The notes under the pieces are model-generated. The model worked only from the letters and a program-made list of their open reading frames with translations. It ran no database searches and was not told where the DNA came from. The translations under genes were made by a program, and so were the position numbers. A stretch of DNA of 64,000 nucleotides from Phallusia mammillata. Its lineage: Eukaryota; Chordata; Ascidiacea; Phlebobranchia; Ascidiidae. The stretch lies in NCBI GenBank assembly GCA_003260075.1, contig QLIY01000088.1, forward strand, positions 62,001 to 126,000. Direction: 5' to 3'. Of this stretch, positions 1-10,871 are shown one piece after another (positions within the stretch are counted from its first letter, which is position 1; every line of letters starts with the position of its first letter).

Positions 1-392
1 CAAATTTCACCAAAATTATTAGCGTTTGTAAAGAAACCAATACAAAGTTATAAACCAATTGTTTAATTCAGGAATACGCCCCAAAACATTTGTATTTTTC
101 CTCTCGTACAAAATTTTACATCGACACTGACAGTAAAACATGTAGGCCTAGTACTTTTTTTCAAAAATAGTTGGTCCGACTAGAAATAAGTTTTATTTCA
201 ATTGTTGCATTGCATAATTTTCCAAATTGTGGCTACTTTTCGTTCAAAAGATACAATTTCTGACCTACTTACAATATTTAACGAAACGCTTCAATCGAAG
301 TGATATTTATTCAGACAGTAATTTTAAACAGTGATGGTGACCTGGAAGTCGGTGCGATAAAAAATATGGATTGGGGGTGTTTTTTGTCACAG
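1..392. other. Intron or upstream sequence of the ANTXR-like gene
   Basis: AT-rich sequence left of the first recognisable exon. The missing signal peptide and the first vWA strand with DxSxS were looked for and not found here. They must lie further left, outside the window. Confidence 0.6.
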
Positions 393-551
393 GTCATCCA
401 GTTTGCTTCGTGGGAGAAGAAATCATTTTCAAGAAGAAACTGTTTCGTTTGTGAAACAACTGGCAGACAAGTTCACCAGCCCACTGCTTCGACTTTCATT
501 TATCACGTTTAACAACTTCGCCAATGTTGTCATGCCCCTTACATACGACAG
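393..551 (+). CDS. ANTXR-like exon: vWA domain helix and strand
   Basis: The 3' end is secure: the phase of ..TYDR runs through the GT at 552 into the exon at 884. The 5' end is less sure. The best acceptor is the AG at 391-392 after a T-rich tract, but AGs at 400-401, 415-416 and 418-419 would also fit. Residues FVKQLADKF and RLSFITF align with the ANTXR vWA domain. Confidence 0.75.
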
Positions 552-3500
552 GTGAAACAAACTTTTTTATATTGATATATTTTGTCGCCTGAAATTGTTT
601 ACAAAACCGTTTCACGTAGTTAAACTGACACTATACAGTTGTCTATATTCTCCATCTTGAAAAAAGCATAAAAACACATTGCGCTTTTTATCATAGTAAG
701 AAGTTGTCAAAATTTAATTAAGGACAACCATTTTGTAGCGTACAGAAATAGCCAATAATGATTTTCATAACTTGTGGTAGAGTACATTCAACGTGTTAAC
801 AATTAGATCCACCCCTACAGATATGCCCTTGCCTTGCTAAACATGTGGTAAGTTGGGTTGTCAATTTTTGCTACTTTTTACAGAGATATTGTTAAGGAAA
901 AATTGGATGAACTGCGGACAGGTATCCCAGACGGAGCAACCAAACTCAGTCTTGGTTTGATTGAAGTCAACAAACAGATTAAGACGATTGGGCAAAAACG
1001 AGCAAGTGTTGTGGTCATTCTGACTGACGGTGTGTTGGAGTATCCGACAAAAGTGCGATCTGTCAAGGAGGTAGGCTCGGTTTGAATAAACCTGGTTTGC
1101 TATTTTGGTTGGGCTCCTAATTTTTAAAGCCTAAATACATACATCCCTGGCAGTTGATGTTGTACTTACGATTTGAGCTTGATTTGGATAAAAAAAAGTT
1201 GCGCCATAGCCCCAGGGATTTATGTGTACGGACGCTTTGTCCGAAATGAAAATCAAATTCAATATAATTAAGAATAAACTTTATTACGTGTTTGTTTGTT
1301 CCATAAACTTAAATTTAGCATGATAAAAGATTCTATGTTAACAGGCTCACCTTGCACGCCAGAACGGTGCAACTGTTATGGCTGTTGGGGTTGGGAATTT
1401 TGACATGAAACAGCTAACTGAAATAGCAGGGGGACAGACACAATACACTTTTCGCGTAAGTAACAATCGTATTTCTTTTGCAACGTAAAGCTAAAACGAC
1501 TCAAAAACTCTTCCACCGCCATTTTTATCATTTTGCTTCTCCTATACAGGCTGACAGCTTCGACGGCTTAAATAAAATTGTGGAAAAGGTTATTGACGGA
1601 TCGTGTGTGGAGATTGACTACGCTTTTCCCGAATCGGTTTGCGCTAACAGTAAGTAGAATTAAAACAAATTATAATAAAGCTGCAAAAACTGCCGAGATT
1701 GGTATCAATGTGTGCTTGGTCTATTAATTCCTAAAATTTAGCTGCAAATTTCCTACGCAAGAACCCGTAAAACATTGTAACCTTCGTTTCGATTCTAATT
1801 TTAGCAACCAGTTGCAGTTAATGCAAGTATGTCCAGAATATGTAGTAATGATATAACAGAATATATTTACCATCACAGAAAGCTTTGAGCTAAAACTTTC
1901 TGGCAGAGGATTTAACAAAACTGGAGAATCTACTAACGTGATGTGCAGTTACTGGTTCAACGAGACGACCAGCTTTCGTATGTTTTTGGTGTTCTAACTT
2001 TGAAGATACAATTTAAACTGACAAGTGATTCTGTATTTATAACGGCAGTAGCCAAATTTGGGTCGCAATTAAAGTTTGGCGCAAAAATCTGCTTAAAACT
2101 GTAAGGTAGGTGTTGTATAAGGAGCTATGTCACATTATGAAATAGACAGCCTTGAAACGTAAGAAATCTTGTTTTTTGTCATACAAAAATATTTGCCCAT
2201 ACAAATTATAACATTTGTGCCAACTTGAGGATTTTTGTGTAATTTTGTATGCTGGGTTTGTTGAGAAAGGAAACTTTAAATGTTGAGAAGGAAATTTTAA
2301 GCAAAGGTTTAGCGGGATCGAGTATACAAAATTTAAAACCGGGCTTATTTTCAGTGGTGAAACCAACAGAATTTGGTCCCACCCAACTAACGTGCCCTTC
2401 TCCTGAACACGTGACCCTGGCTCTCGGCGACACGGTTGTCCTTCAGGTGACCTTGAACGGCGGAGTGAGTTTCATTTCCAGTAATGTCACCATCACTGCC
2501 GGATTCTGCGTAAGTTTGAAAGATTTCCGTCGATCGTTGCTGCTTCAGTCATGACTCAGAATATCGCCCAGATGTTGTTATATTGTTCAGTACCATGTGC
2601 CATTTGAACTTTGATACTTAAAAAAAAATTCCAGTTACGACCTTCAGGTTCTTATCGAGATTTTTTAAAACCAAATTTGTGGCTCTGACTCTGTGGTTCT
2701 TAACCTTATCGCTACCGCTGAGTTTAACCAGATGAATTTCATGTAACCCCTTTTAAAACATTAATATAGCCTACTATGACGTCACAGAGGGATGACATCA
2801 CGAAACTAAAAATGATAATGTAGTTATCCTCTGAAAAACACAAACGCCTAATCTGTCGAAAGCAGCATTTCTCAAACTTTTTTAATATTTTTTCATAACG
2901 GTCCCTTCGAAAGTTTTTCGAGCACTCGCGGTCCAAGCTAAATATATTCATAAAATTTAAAATACCTTGGCAAAATAAAAATAAAATATTCCTTTCGAAA
3001 GCATTCCCACAACAACATACAAAATGAATTTAGTTTAATTTCGTAAGATCACTTTGCGTGGCAATGTTTCAAAGGCAATTTGTTACGTCACAAACAAGAC
3101 GAAAACAATATATTCATAGTGCGCGAAAAAGCGCCTCTGTTTGTTACTTAAAAATGAAGTAAAGAACCACTTCTTGTCATAGAATCCTCGTTTGTCTATT
3201 AAATTTTTGCGTATACAGTCGCAAGATCTCATATTACATAAGATTAAAGAAATACTTTAGGCTCCTCGCCGTCCCCCTGAAAGCGAGTGGCGGACCTAAG
3301 GGACCGCGGACCCCAGTTTGAGAACCGCTGATCTAAAGCAATTCACGTTATGTTTTCCAGGGTCACTCCATGGGAGCTGTGTGGACAACTTTGATTCTTT
3401 TCGCTCTGCTGTTTTTGCTTGCGTTGTGGTGGTTCTGGAAGGCACTATGCTGTGTTGTGGTAGGATACCTAATAGTCCTTGTTCTATTAGTTCTAGAGGG

Positions 3501-6500
3501 AAATTTCGCTGTTTTATAATAATAACACGAATATTAAAAACTTTTTCACAGCAATCATCTTGTAGTTGAAAAACTAAACAATGCGTCGCCTAAATTTATT
3601 AAAAGCTTTTTCTACACGTAGGTTTTTGTTACCATACACTTTAGAGTTGAAAGCGGTCCCGAAATTGTAACCCGAATCCGAAAGTACAAGCCCGAAACCC
3701 TGACCTAACCCGTTTTCTAATGGCCCTATAATTATAGACCTCAAAGCCGAGCCGAGTGCAAGGTCAGGCCCGAACCCGACCCAAGAGATGGACCCAACTT
3801 ACAACTTTCATACCAGTTACATTGTTATTTGCACTCACCATTCAAAAATTTTAAGGCAGCAAACTGCTATGCGGCGACTTTTAATCTGGGAATTCACAAA
3901 ATATCCACCTGCGAATTCCCACAAACATTCAGATTTTCTCATAATTTTGCGGTTTCAAGTTGTCGAATCGCAGCAATCGGGCCTTGTTTGTGGTTCAACT
4001 AAGTCGCAATCCCGAACAGCTCCTTTCCAACTTTTCAGCTTCCGGCTGTTACAACGTAGCCAGTGTATGACGTAACTAAAGCAATATCGCATTTCCTGAA
4101 TTGCTCCTTACCCCAGCAATATAGCGAAAAAAATAGGAGCCAGGTGCTATTCCTTTGAAATGTCTTTCCTTTGAAAAATTATTTTGGTCGCTAGCTTCTC
4201 TCTGGTTTTGATTTGAGGTTGGGCAAATTTTCGTCAAATTTCGACTTAATGCTTCCTCGCTGGGTTATTGGACTTTGTAAACCCTTGGCGCGCTTTAAAA
4301 TTGCGCCGCAACGTTCGGTATAAGGTCATGAAAGGGCACAACAAAGGTTGCTCCCAAATATATCAGTTCAGGCTCTCGTATCAAAAAGCGGAATGGTCAC
4401 TGATGCTTTTAATACAGAAAATGCGGATATAAGTAAATAAATTTGAGTTAATTCGGGCATGACTCTGGCTCATTTGTGTCGATAAATTCAGGCTTTTGGG
4501 GGCCTTGTTCTTTAAAAAAAAAAAATCAGGCGGGGTTTATGGCTGGTACTTTTGGCCCTGTCTCCTATATATTTGTCATTAAATGTCTAACCGACATCTT
4601 TACCAGTTTAAAAACACATGTTTACGGTAGAGCTACTAACATAAGAACTCACAACAGAAAAGTTCGCTAATTACCCGTAGGTGGTACAAAGAGAATTTGT
4701 GAATATATACTGTATACTGTATAACCAAATTGTGTGAAAATGCTGACGGTTAGAGTTATTAGGGTTGGGAGGTGGATAATAAAAGTAGCAATAAACCCAA
4801 CATATAAACTTAGTTCCTAACCTTACATTTAGTTCGAAACCCTTGTCCAGTACCACTCTTAATTTAAATACCTGTGCTCTTTACGCCATTTACCGGTATT
4901 TAGCAAACCTTATTTGTTGTAAGTTCATATATTAGTATCTCTACCCATGTTTAATAAGGTCTCTATAGTACACTCAGTACCATTTTGACAGGTTGTCGAC
5001 AAGAAGCCGAAGAAGGCGGTGCGACCTCCACCACCTCCACCTCCCCAACCAACAGTGAGTCACTTTTTAGTTGATCATCGCCCCCTTTACACCTAGCACG
5101 CAAATTACCCAAGCAGCAGAATCGCCTCAACAGTGCCAGGAGCCACCGTTCCCAGCACTTACCAAGCACCGCTGTCAGCATTGAACTTGCCTCGTGATTT
5201 GTTGATCTGCAACGGGACTTTTAATCGTTCTCTCGTGACATGTTATGTAATGGCCAATAAGCTATTGCCTATTGGCAAGCACGAATTTCCGGTTCGAAGC
5301 GTATTGCGGGGAATTAGAACCGTTTGAGGGCTCTTGAGTTGGAGCGCCACCACCTTATCTAAGACATCGATAGTTATTAGTAATGATGTACCGAATCGGC
5401 GAAATTTCGATTCGGCCGAAACCTAATGTTCGGTGGTTTTACCGAATAAATTCGGCCGAATCAACCGAATCATTTATGACGTCACGCGAAGTCGTACCCT
5501 ACGCGTTTCACATGAAAACATAAGTTTAACTACCTGGCTATTCGTTCAGAATGGTTGTGTTTCGTCCTTATTTTGGTTGCCTCAATCATGATTTCCAATC
5601 CGACAATGAATTACCGATTTTTTTGTCTGCAGCTGGAAAAGCGATATTGTGTTAAAAAATTAATGATTGACGCGATTTTCGTTGGTACTAACAAGAAAAG
5701 ACACCTTTACGCTTTAAATGTGTGTTCGTAAAAGATTCGGTTTCGGCCGAATCGCAATAAATTATTCGGCCGAAACCGAATCTTTGCAAGAGTGGACGAT
5801 TCGGCCGAATAAATTCGGCAAACCGAATATTCGGTACATCTCTAGTTATTACGCATTATGTACTCGCTTGGTGGAGCTGTTGCTTTTTCTAGTCCGCCAC
5901 CAAAATGTCAAAATATGCGTACTTTGCATAAAAATGTAAACGTAGTTGGGTGTAATTTTGCATCAGAGATCAAGCGTTGTTCCTGAATCCAAAATAATGT
6001 AAATAAAAAGTACTAAACTGAATACTTACCAATTTCACCGTTCCAGGGGTTAATTATACTGGAAAATGTTCTTAATATACTTTACAGGGACACAATTATT
6101 ACATTGCAATTTTTGCTGCGTAAACAAAAATTAAATTTGATTTCTTCAGGCCGTCACAGCAATTCAACAATGGCCGACAGTTGACGCTTCATACTATGGC
6201 GGTCGTGGTGCTGGAGGAATGCATCCACTCAAGGTAGGTTGAAATTTTCTTATTGTGTGCCTGTGCTATAGGAGTATATGTGATGTTAGACGATCACCGC
6301 ATGTATTACCGTGTTGATGTTCTACTACAGGTGCAGTGGGGAGAAAAGGGTTGCACAGAGGGAGCTATGCATCTTGAGAGAACGCGAGATGCTAAAGAGG
6401 TCGGATTTGTGGAGCGGGAGGTTCTGGTGGATTATGTACAAGAAGAAGAGGAAGTCCAATTTCCGGACGAGATATCGTGTTGCGGAAAAATGAAGGTAAA

Positions 6501-8319
6501 AAAGGGAGTGTTGAATTTTTGTTTTCTAATCAGTTTTACTGCACTACATTATTTTGAAAGTACAAAATTTTTGTGAAAGACCCAAAACCCGCTCAAAAAT
6601 TAAAAAAAAACAAAAAAAACATTACCTAATGAATTGGGTCGGAAGGTTGGTGACACTGCGGCACAAATCAGGCCGAGTACAAAAGCAGACCTGAATCAAG
6701 CCCTTTCTATTAAAAATGGTGTGTGCGTTTCGGTATTTACGAACAAAGCAAACCGTCGCCTATAAAATTTAGTTTGGACGCCAATATGTGTGAAGGGTTT
6801 GCGTTTGTGCAATTATTTTAATTTCAAAGCTTGGCAAAAAATATTGAATTGAAATTTAATTGAACAGCATGGACTTGTTGTTGCTTTTGCGAAAATTGTG
6901 TTTGTGTTCCACATACCCATGGGTGCAGTTCATTGCGCATTTTTTGATTTGGATTGCTTTTACAGGGCTTCTTCGTAGGTCTGTTTAGTCCGTTGGCATC
7001 CCTCTATAGGAGATTGGACGTGAGGCGCCCTGGACCCGAGGAAGTTGTAAGTAAACTCAGTAATTAGTACAAAAACCCACAAAAATACATTTGCGACTAA
7101 ATCACACGGGAAAATACCCAGAATACACAATCATAGTAGTCCATATAACTTATATGCCGTGATTGCTTGTCTGTTTCAGGTCTTGCCCAGTATTGAATTT
7201 ACGTTCATTGTAGTAGATTACACAAAGACAGAATCTTACCAGAATAAAATTTATGTTCATCTACCAGGATATATCATGGTGTATTTTTTTTAAAACTACA
7301 AACTTTAATTCAATTTTATCGTCGGCGGACGGCACTATTCAAGGCTGGGTTGTATAGAAAAATTTAAAATTAGGTTACCAAAAGACCGAAGGAAGCGTTG
7401 CTTTAAGTAGGCATAAATAGCCACAAAAAATAACCACTAGTGGTCCATGATGACTTTTTGGGTGGTCCACAGGACGTCCAATAAATTTGTTGGAGTCTCC
7501 AGTCTGGAGATGATTGCATATTACATATTGAGTATCAAAATGTTAGCTGTTAATAATTGTATCTCACTTCTTATCGGTAGTGAAAATCGGTTTTACAGAA
7601 TTGTGTTTTCAGTCTAAATGGTTGTTTCGTATGCATACTTTAATCTTGCTTCAAAAAGAAATGGTCCACGATCTTATTTTTACTGGGCCGGTGGTCCATG
7701 GCCCGAAACGAGTTGAGAACCACTGTTCTAAGACAAAAAGTCCATTGAAAGTAACCAGTAATGCTAACCGGTTCGCTGATGGGGGGGGGGGGAGTCTCCA
7801 GTCTGGAGATGATTGCATATTACATATTGAGTATCAAAATGTTAGCTGTTAATAATTGTATCTCACTTCTTATCGGTAGTGAAAATCGGTTTTACAGAAT
7901 TGTGTTTTCAGTCTAAATGGTTGTTTCGTATGCATACTTTAATCTTGCTTCAAAAAGAAATGGTCCACGATCTTATTTTTACTGGGCCGGTGGTCCATGG
8001 CCCGAAACGAGTTGAGAACCACTGTTCTAAGACAAAAAGTCCATTGAAAGTAACCAGTAATGCTAACCGGTTCGCTGATCTCATAAAATTTCGTGAGACG
8101 GTTCTATAGAACCGGTGCGAATCGGCTGAATCCCACCACTGCAGGCAGGTCGGCCATTTCGCTCACACCTTGCTGAAAAAATTCATGAAACTTCATGAAA
8201 ACATAAATTGACATGTGTTTGTGCAGGGCAAGTGCATCCTCTGCAAGCGTTCCTCGGACGTGAACAGCAACGGTAAACGCCAGAGCTTAACCGGTGGTTA
8301 CCTCGACACACGCAAGTGA
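393..8319 (+). CDS. Anthrax toxin receptor-like (ANTXR/TEM8/CMG2) membrane protein, 3' part of gene
   Basis: Twelve coding exons join in phase: ~393-551, 884-1070, 1345-1455, 1550-1649, 1879-1977, 2355-2509, 3361-3459, 4992-5054, 6150-6233, 6331-6495, 6966-7046, 8227-8319 (TGA). Seen in order: the rest of a vWA domain (helix FVKQLADKFTSP, strand LRLSFITF, MIDAS-type VVVILTDG), an extracellular Ig-like segment (CPSPEHVTLALGD, GGVSFISSNVTI), one transmembrane helix with WWFW and a CC pair, a poly-Pro juxtamembrane stretch, and the family's cytosolic signature WPTVDASYYGGRGAGG followed by WGEKG. Family knowledge: type I receptors that bind collagen or laminin through the MIDAS metal and link to actin; vertebrate members were named after toxin binding, and this is an ordinary host gene. 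The start and the DxSxS MIDAS motif lie left of the window. The tail lacks the long Pro-rich end of vertebrate ANTXR1. Which vertebrate paralogue it matches best cannot be told. Confidence 0.93.
884..1070 (+). CDS. ANTXR-like exon: vWA domain with ILTDG
   Basis: Acceptor tttttacag at 875-883 and donor GTAGGC. It contains the MIDAS-proximal VVVILTDG strand typical of integrin-like vWA domains. The first base completes the Arg codon begun in the exon ending at 551. Confidence 0.92.
1345..1455 (+). CDS. ANTXR-like exon: vWA domain, ATVMAVGVGNFD strand
   Basis: Phase 0 on both sides. It encodes an ATVMAVGVGNFD strand and LTEIAGG helix, matching the family pattern of a GA-(I/V)-YCVGVKDF strand before an LARIA-type helix. 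Acceptor taacag, donor GTAAGT. Confidence 0.92.
1550..1649 (+). CDS. ANTXR-like exon: end of vWA domain, first Ig-like Cys
   Basis: Encodes a SFDGLNKIVEKVIDGSCVEI run, the family's C-terminal vWA helix, followed by a Cys that begins the Ig-like extracellular segment. Flanked by tatacag and GTAAGT; ends in phase 1. Confidence 0.92.
1879..1977 (+). CDS. ANTXR-like exon: extracellular Ig-like segment
   Basis: Encodes FELKLSGRGFNKTG followed by VMCSY, matching the FQVVVRGNGF and VLCSF pattern of ANTXR proteins. One N-glycosylation sequon (NET) is present. Starts and ends in phase 1; donor GTATGT. Confidence 0.9.
2355..2509 (+). CDS. ANTXR-like exon: extracellular Ig-like segment, membrane-proximal
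   Basis: Encodes TCPSPEHVTLALGD and NGGVSFISSNVTI, the strongly conserved ANTXR block just before the transmembrane helix. Acceptor attttcag, donor GTAAGT, ends in phase 0. Confidence 0.93.
2863..3330. mobile_element. Non-autonomous hAT-like element (MITE), 468 bp
   Basis: Ends are CAGCATTTCTCAAACTTTT and, on the other strand, CAGCGGTTCTCAAACTGGGG. They are flanked by 8-bp copies GTCGAAAG and ATCTAAAG that agree at six of eight positions. An 8-bp target duplication and CAG..CTG ends with a TTCTCAAAC core are typical of hAT transposons. No transposase reading frame is visible. It lies in the ANTXR-like intron just before the transmembrane exon. Confidence 0.75.
3361..3459 (+). CDS. ANTXR-like exon: transmembrane helix
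   Basis: Codes for about 21 hydrophobic residues (LILFALLFLLALWWFW) followed by KALCCVV. This matches the family's single membrane span and its palmitoylation-type Cys pair. It begins 30 bp after the end of a MITE at 2863-3330. Confidence 0.93.
3460..4991. other. ANTXR-like intron, no gene seen
   Basis: About 1.5 kb with a decayed Pro/Arg-codon-rich repeat near 3650-3790 (many CCCGA and CCGAG words). Similar words recur near 6640-6720, 16740-16810 and 29990-30080, suggesting an old dispersed repeat. No supported coding exon. Confidence 0.45.
4992..5054 (+). CDS. ANTXR-like exon: Pro-rich juxtamembrane segment
   Basis: A 63-bp exon coding VVDKKPKKAVR followed by seven prolines. Vertebrate ANTXR proteins have a short PPPP tract at the same place. 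Acceptor tttgacag, donor GTGAGT; phase 0 at both ends. Confidence 0.88.
5380..5843. mobile_element. Non-autonomous hAT-like MITE with ATTCGGCCGAA palindromes, 464 bp
   Basis: Flanked by a perfect 8-bp duplication AGTTATTA (5372-5379 and 5844-5851). Both ends carry GATGTACCGAAT in inverted orientation. Subterminal regions on both sides are packed with the palindromic word ATTCGGCCGAAT. No transposase frame. It lies within an ANTXR-like intron. Confidence 0.8.
6150..6233 (+). CDS. ANTXR-like exon: cytosolic signature WPTVDASYYGGRG
   Basis: Carries QQWPTVDASYYGGRGAGG, the most diagnostic cytosolic motif of ANTXR1/2. Acceptor tttcttcag, donor GTAGGT; phase 0. Confidence 0.95.
6331..6495 (+). CDS. 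ANTXR-like exon: cytosolic ANTXR C-terminal domain
   Basis: Encodes VQWGEKGCTEGA then LERTRDAKEV and an acidic EEEEVQFPDE stretch, matching the WGEKGSTEEGAKLEKAK block of vertebrate members. Acceptor tctactacag, donor GTAAAA, which is weaker than consensus. Confidence 0.92.
6966..7046 (+). CDS. ANTXR-like exon: cytosolic tail
   Basis: Phase 0, 27 codons, encodes GFFVGLFSPLASLYRRLDVRR. It sits where the family has a KLDALW-type segment. Acceptor tgcttttacag, donor GTAAGT. Confidence 0.85.
7492..8079. repeat. Direct duplication around a G run (copies 7492-7780 and 7791-8079)
   Basis: Two copies of a 289-bp sequence, apparently identical by eye, separated by ten G at 7781-7790. The left copy is entered from unique sequence and ends at the Gs; the right copy starts after the Gs and continues into unique sequence. 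That is the layout expected of two overlapping contig ends placed side by side. It lies in the last ANTXR-like intron. The right part of the unit holds a hAT-type end (GTTGAGAACCACTG). Confidence 0.88.
8058..8141. mobile_element. Fragment of a palindromic MITE family shared with 13292-13470
   Basis: This stretch is the reverse complement of about 82 bp of the element at 13292-13373, sharing GGTTCTATAGAACCG and ending ATCCCACCACTG. Only one end can be recognised. The left part is truncated or masked by the neighbouring duplication. Confidence 0.6.
8227..8319 (+). CDS. ANTXR-like terminal exon with TGA stop
   Basis: Acceptor gtttgtgcag; phase 0; 30 codons then TGA. It contains a GKCILCKRSSD segment where vertebrate ANTXR1/2 have a GRCINF-type motif. 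The protein ends soon after, without the long Pro-rich tail of ANTXR1. Confidence 0.85.
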   Translation, partial: GKCILCKRSSDVNSNGKRQSLTGGYLDTRK

Positions 8320-9142
8320 TACTAATCTGTTATTGAATGCAGAACTGTACCCGAAATCTTTCACTTGCTGACGGCATTAGGTTACAACATTGAACTGCAT
8401 CGACTTTGATTGCGAATCTCGCCAAGGTTCCAGATTGATCATGAACAGCATTTCTATGGATTTGACAAAATTACCACTTGGGATTCACTGCTTTCATAGT
8501 TGGGCACCCAAGAAGTTGGGTTTGCAGTATTTTGGGCACTGTGAGAAGAAGATTTTGTATGCAGTCGCTTCCGCAATGCAGTACTTCCAAACCACCCAAG
8601 TACCCAAGTGCCGTCCGTACATGAAGATACGGAAACACTATTTTCGACTTGCCAGATGTTTTGGCTGGCATCAAGCCAAATATTACTGAAAGACAGACAA
8701 CCGAAAAATTTTAACATTTTGTGTCTGACAAGCTACTTCTGCAATGTTGTCAGTATTTCCATGTAGTAATGTAAACGAATCATTCCTGTTTTTTTTATGT
8801 TTGAAGTGCAAGAAATTGTGCAAATGTCTGTTCGCATTTTCACGAGCAATGGCTGGACCAACAATCATTTTTTGCATCTCTTTGTTTTTATTTTTTACTG
8901 TTGTTCAGTTTGTAGTGCCTTTTTCCGGATATCCGCAATTGTGAATTTGCAGTTTTTGTAAAGTTTTGTAGGATAAAAATTTGTAGTTTTGTAGTTCCTT
9001 TCCCTTTCACCATACGCCAAGTGCGTTTTAGTGTGCTTCATGCCTTTAATGCTTCAGATCCCATTGTCATCATTAAATCACAAAAAAAGCTAGTTTTCTT
9101 TCATGCTAAGTATGTGCTTGAACAGAAAATTTCCCCTTAAAC

Positions 9143-9479
9143 CAGAAGTTTTCAAACTTTTAAAATTTCTTTATAACGGTCTGATGTTCGCATCTTTTCC
9201 AGGCTTATACAGCTTAAACACACTATAATATTGGAGCTGCATTTGCGAAGGACAGTTGTGACATCAGCACAGACAAGATTTAAAGAAAAACACCACAATC
9301 ATGACCCAATCACGTTTTTACTACCTGTGATGAATTGAGGGGCATTGCTCGGTAATGGAAATTTTGTGTCCACACATCTTTCCTCTTATTCAGTCAGTAA
9401 GATTCTAGAGTCTAGACCACTCGAAGCTGTGTCCGGTCCTGCCAAAACCCCTTTGCAAACTCAAGTTTGAAAACCGCTG
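9143..9479. mobile_element. Non-autonomous hAT-like MITE, 337 bp
   Basis: Ends CAGAAGTTTTCAAACTTTT and, inverted, CAGCGGTTTTCAAACTTGAG. The flanking 8-mers CCTTAAAC and CGTTAAAT agree at six of eight positions. No coding capacity. It is related in end sequence to the element at 2863-3330. Confidence 0.7.
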
Positions 9480-10543
9480 CGTTAAATAAACAAATGCATG
9501 CCTCCACGTTTGTGGATTAATAGTAATCTTTGAGAGTTGTTCCGGTGTACTATAAAAAGGAAACAAACGTTCAAATAGAGACAAGCAGACCTTGTTTAGC
9601 CTAAGCGGAAACTTGATCATATATATTGCTTCAGAGCGGCTACAATCGAACAACAACAAAAAACAACCACAACAATTACAGGATAATTGCGCGGGGTTAG
9701 TCATGCGAATATATATTTGTACATGTAAAGACCATAATCACAATGATACAAATATTTGCTGCACAATTTTCATTTTTGACAGCACATAAGTTCATGCAAG
9801 TCAACAATTTTTCGGAAGTGCATGTACAGTAATCAAGAATTTTTATAAAGGCTTTGTATTAAGGCAAACGTTTGTTAACACCGCTAGTGAAATTGAACAG
9901 TATTGTTGTAAACATTTTAAACTGTAGATATAGCTAACACCATAATGCACCAAAAAACGTCAAATCGAACCATACGGTTTCTAACACATAGGTAACTGGT
10001 ATTCACTGTAAACACCTTCATAGTTTTCAAATTCATGTTTTTAAAGTCAAAGTATTGTCCAATTAGGGATTTTTGTAATATAATTAGTGTTTTATATTAA
10101 TGTGTTAATAGTATACCAACATGAAGCAAGGCTGCACAATGAAGAAAAAATATTGAATTTTGACCCAAACCCCACGTTGTACAGTTCAAAGGTTGACATT
10201 AAAATATAGTTAAAAAGCAAATAACATGCAGCGTTTTGCAGCAGAGCATATTATACACAAATATGATATTAAAACGTAGTGCAGGGTGGTTACAAGTCGC
10301 GCCCTTGCAATCGAAATCAGTCATTATGACGTCATGGTACTATTGAAACGAACAACAATGACACATTCCAAAACCTCGTCAGCAGTGCACAAACATACAT
10401 TAGCATGTACATTCGATAAAAAGTCAAACGATCACTGATCGAAATTTACGATTAAAACTGCGTTTGGATATATAAAATCAGGTGTGCCTTATTCAATTTG
10501 AGCTATTTATTGGTAAATTTGATTTTGCTCGTATATTTTTGCA

Positions 10544-10549
10544 AATAAA
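10544..10549 (+). terminator. Candidate polyadenylation signal AATAAA (plus strand)
   Basis: AATAAA about 2.2 kb after the ANTXR-like stop, only 60 bp from the opposing signal of the PDZ-LIM gene. If used, the two transcripts end tail to tail. Confidence 0.3.
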
Positions 10550-10604
10550 ACTTTTTACTTTTATGAAATATTTTACTAAAGCAGACAAGGTTTGCCTGTA
10601 TAGC

Positions 10605-10610
10605 TTTATT
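10605..10610 (-). terminator. Candidate polyadenylation signal AATAAA of the PDZ-LIM gene
   Basis: Minus-strand AATAAA about 170 bp beyond the TAA stop of the PDZ-LIM gene, a normal 3' UTR distance. Confidence 0.5.
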
Positions 10611-10778
10611 AAATATTGACAGGCTTTCCAGTAAAAACAGCAACCTTTTATAGCCCCAGGTTGCTATAACTTTAAACAATGAACCAAAAAGTTTTCAAAT
10701 CAGCAGATCTTCCAAAAGTACAGACGTTCTTGTTCACTGTTCCGGAGAAGCATTTTAAAACGTGACCGTCTCCTGCTA

Positions 10779-10871
10779 TTACGCTGGAAGTCGTGCATTT
10801 TTGTGGTTGCTGCATACTGGTTTGTCATTCACCGCATAGAAGCCGGCGTTCTTTAAATCGCAATGGCATAC
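10779..10871 (-). CDS. PDZ-LIM exon 9: LIM3 end and TAA stop
   Basis: [20 protein letters not shown] then SNH supplies the last zinc ligands; the protein ends RLPA. Acceptor tgttccag. Confidence 0.94.
   Translation of the reverse strand, partial: VCHCDLKNAGFYAVNDKPVCSNHKNARLPA

Larger units (their letters stand above)
8320..10600. other. 3' flank/UTR of ANTXR-like gene and convergent intergenic region
   Basis: No coding exon supported. It holds one MITE (9143-9479). Possible plus-strand polyadenylation signals are AATAAA at 9485-9490 and 10544-10549 and ATTAAA at 9072-9077. The true 3' end of the ANTXR-like transcript cannot be fixed from sequence. Confidence 0.5.

Noticed and set aside
7580-8109. 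Two open frames with identical N-termini
   Set aside because: They are the same intronic sequence duplicated around a G run. The unit contains transposon-end sequence and no domain.
393-8319. Toxin gene
   Set aside because: The name anthrax toxin receptor refers to a normal animal adhesion receptor. No toxin or viral gene was seen in the window.
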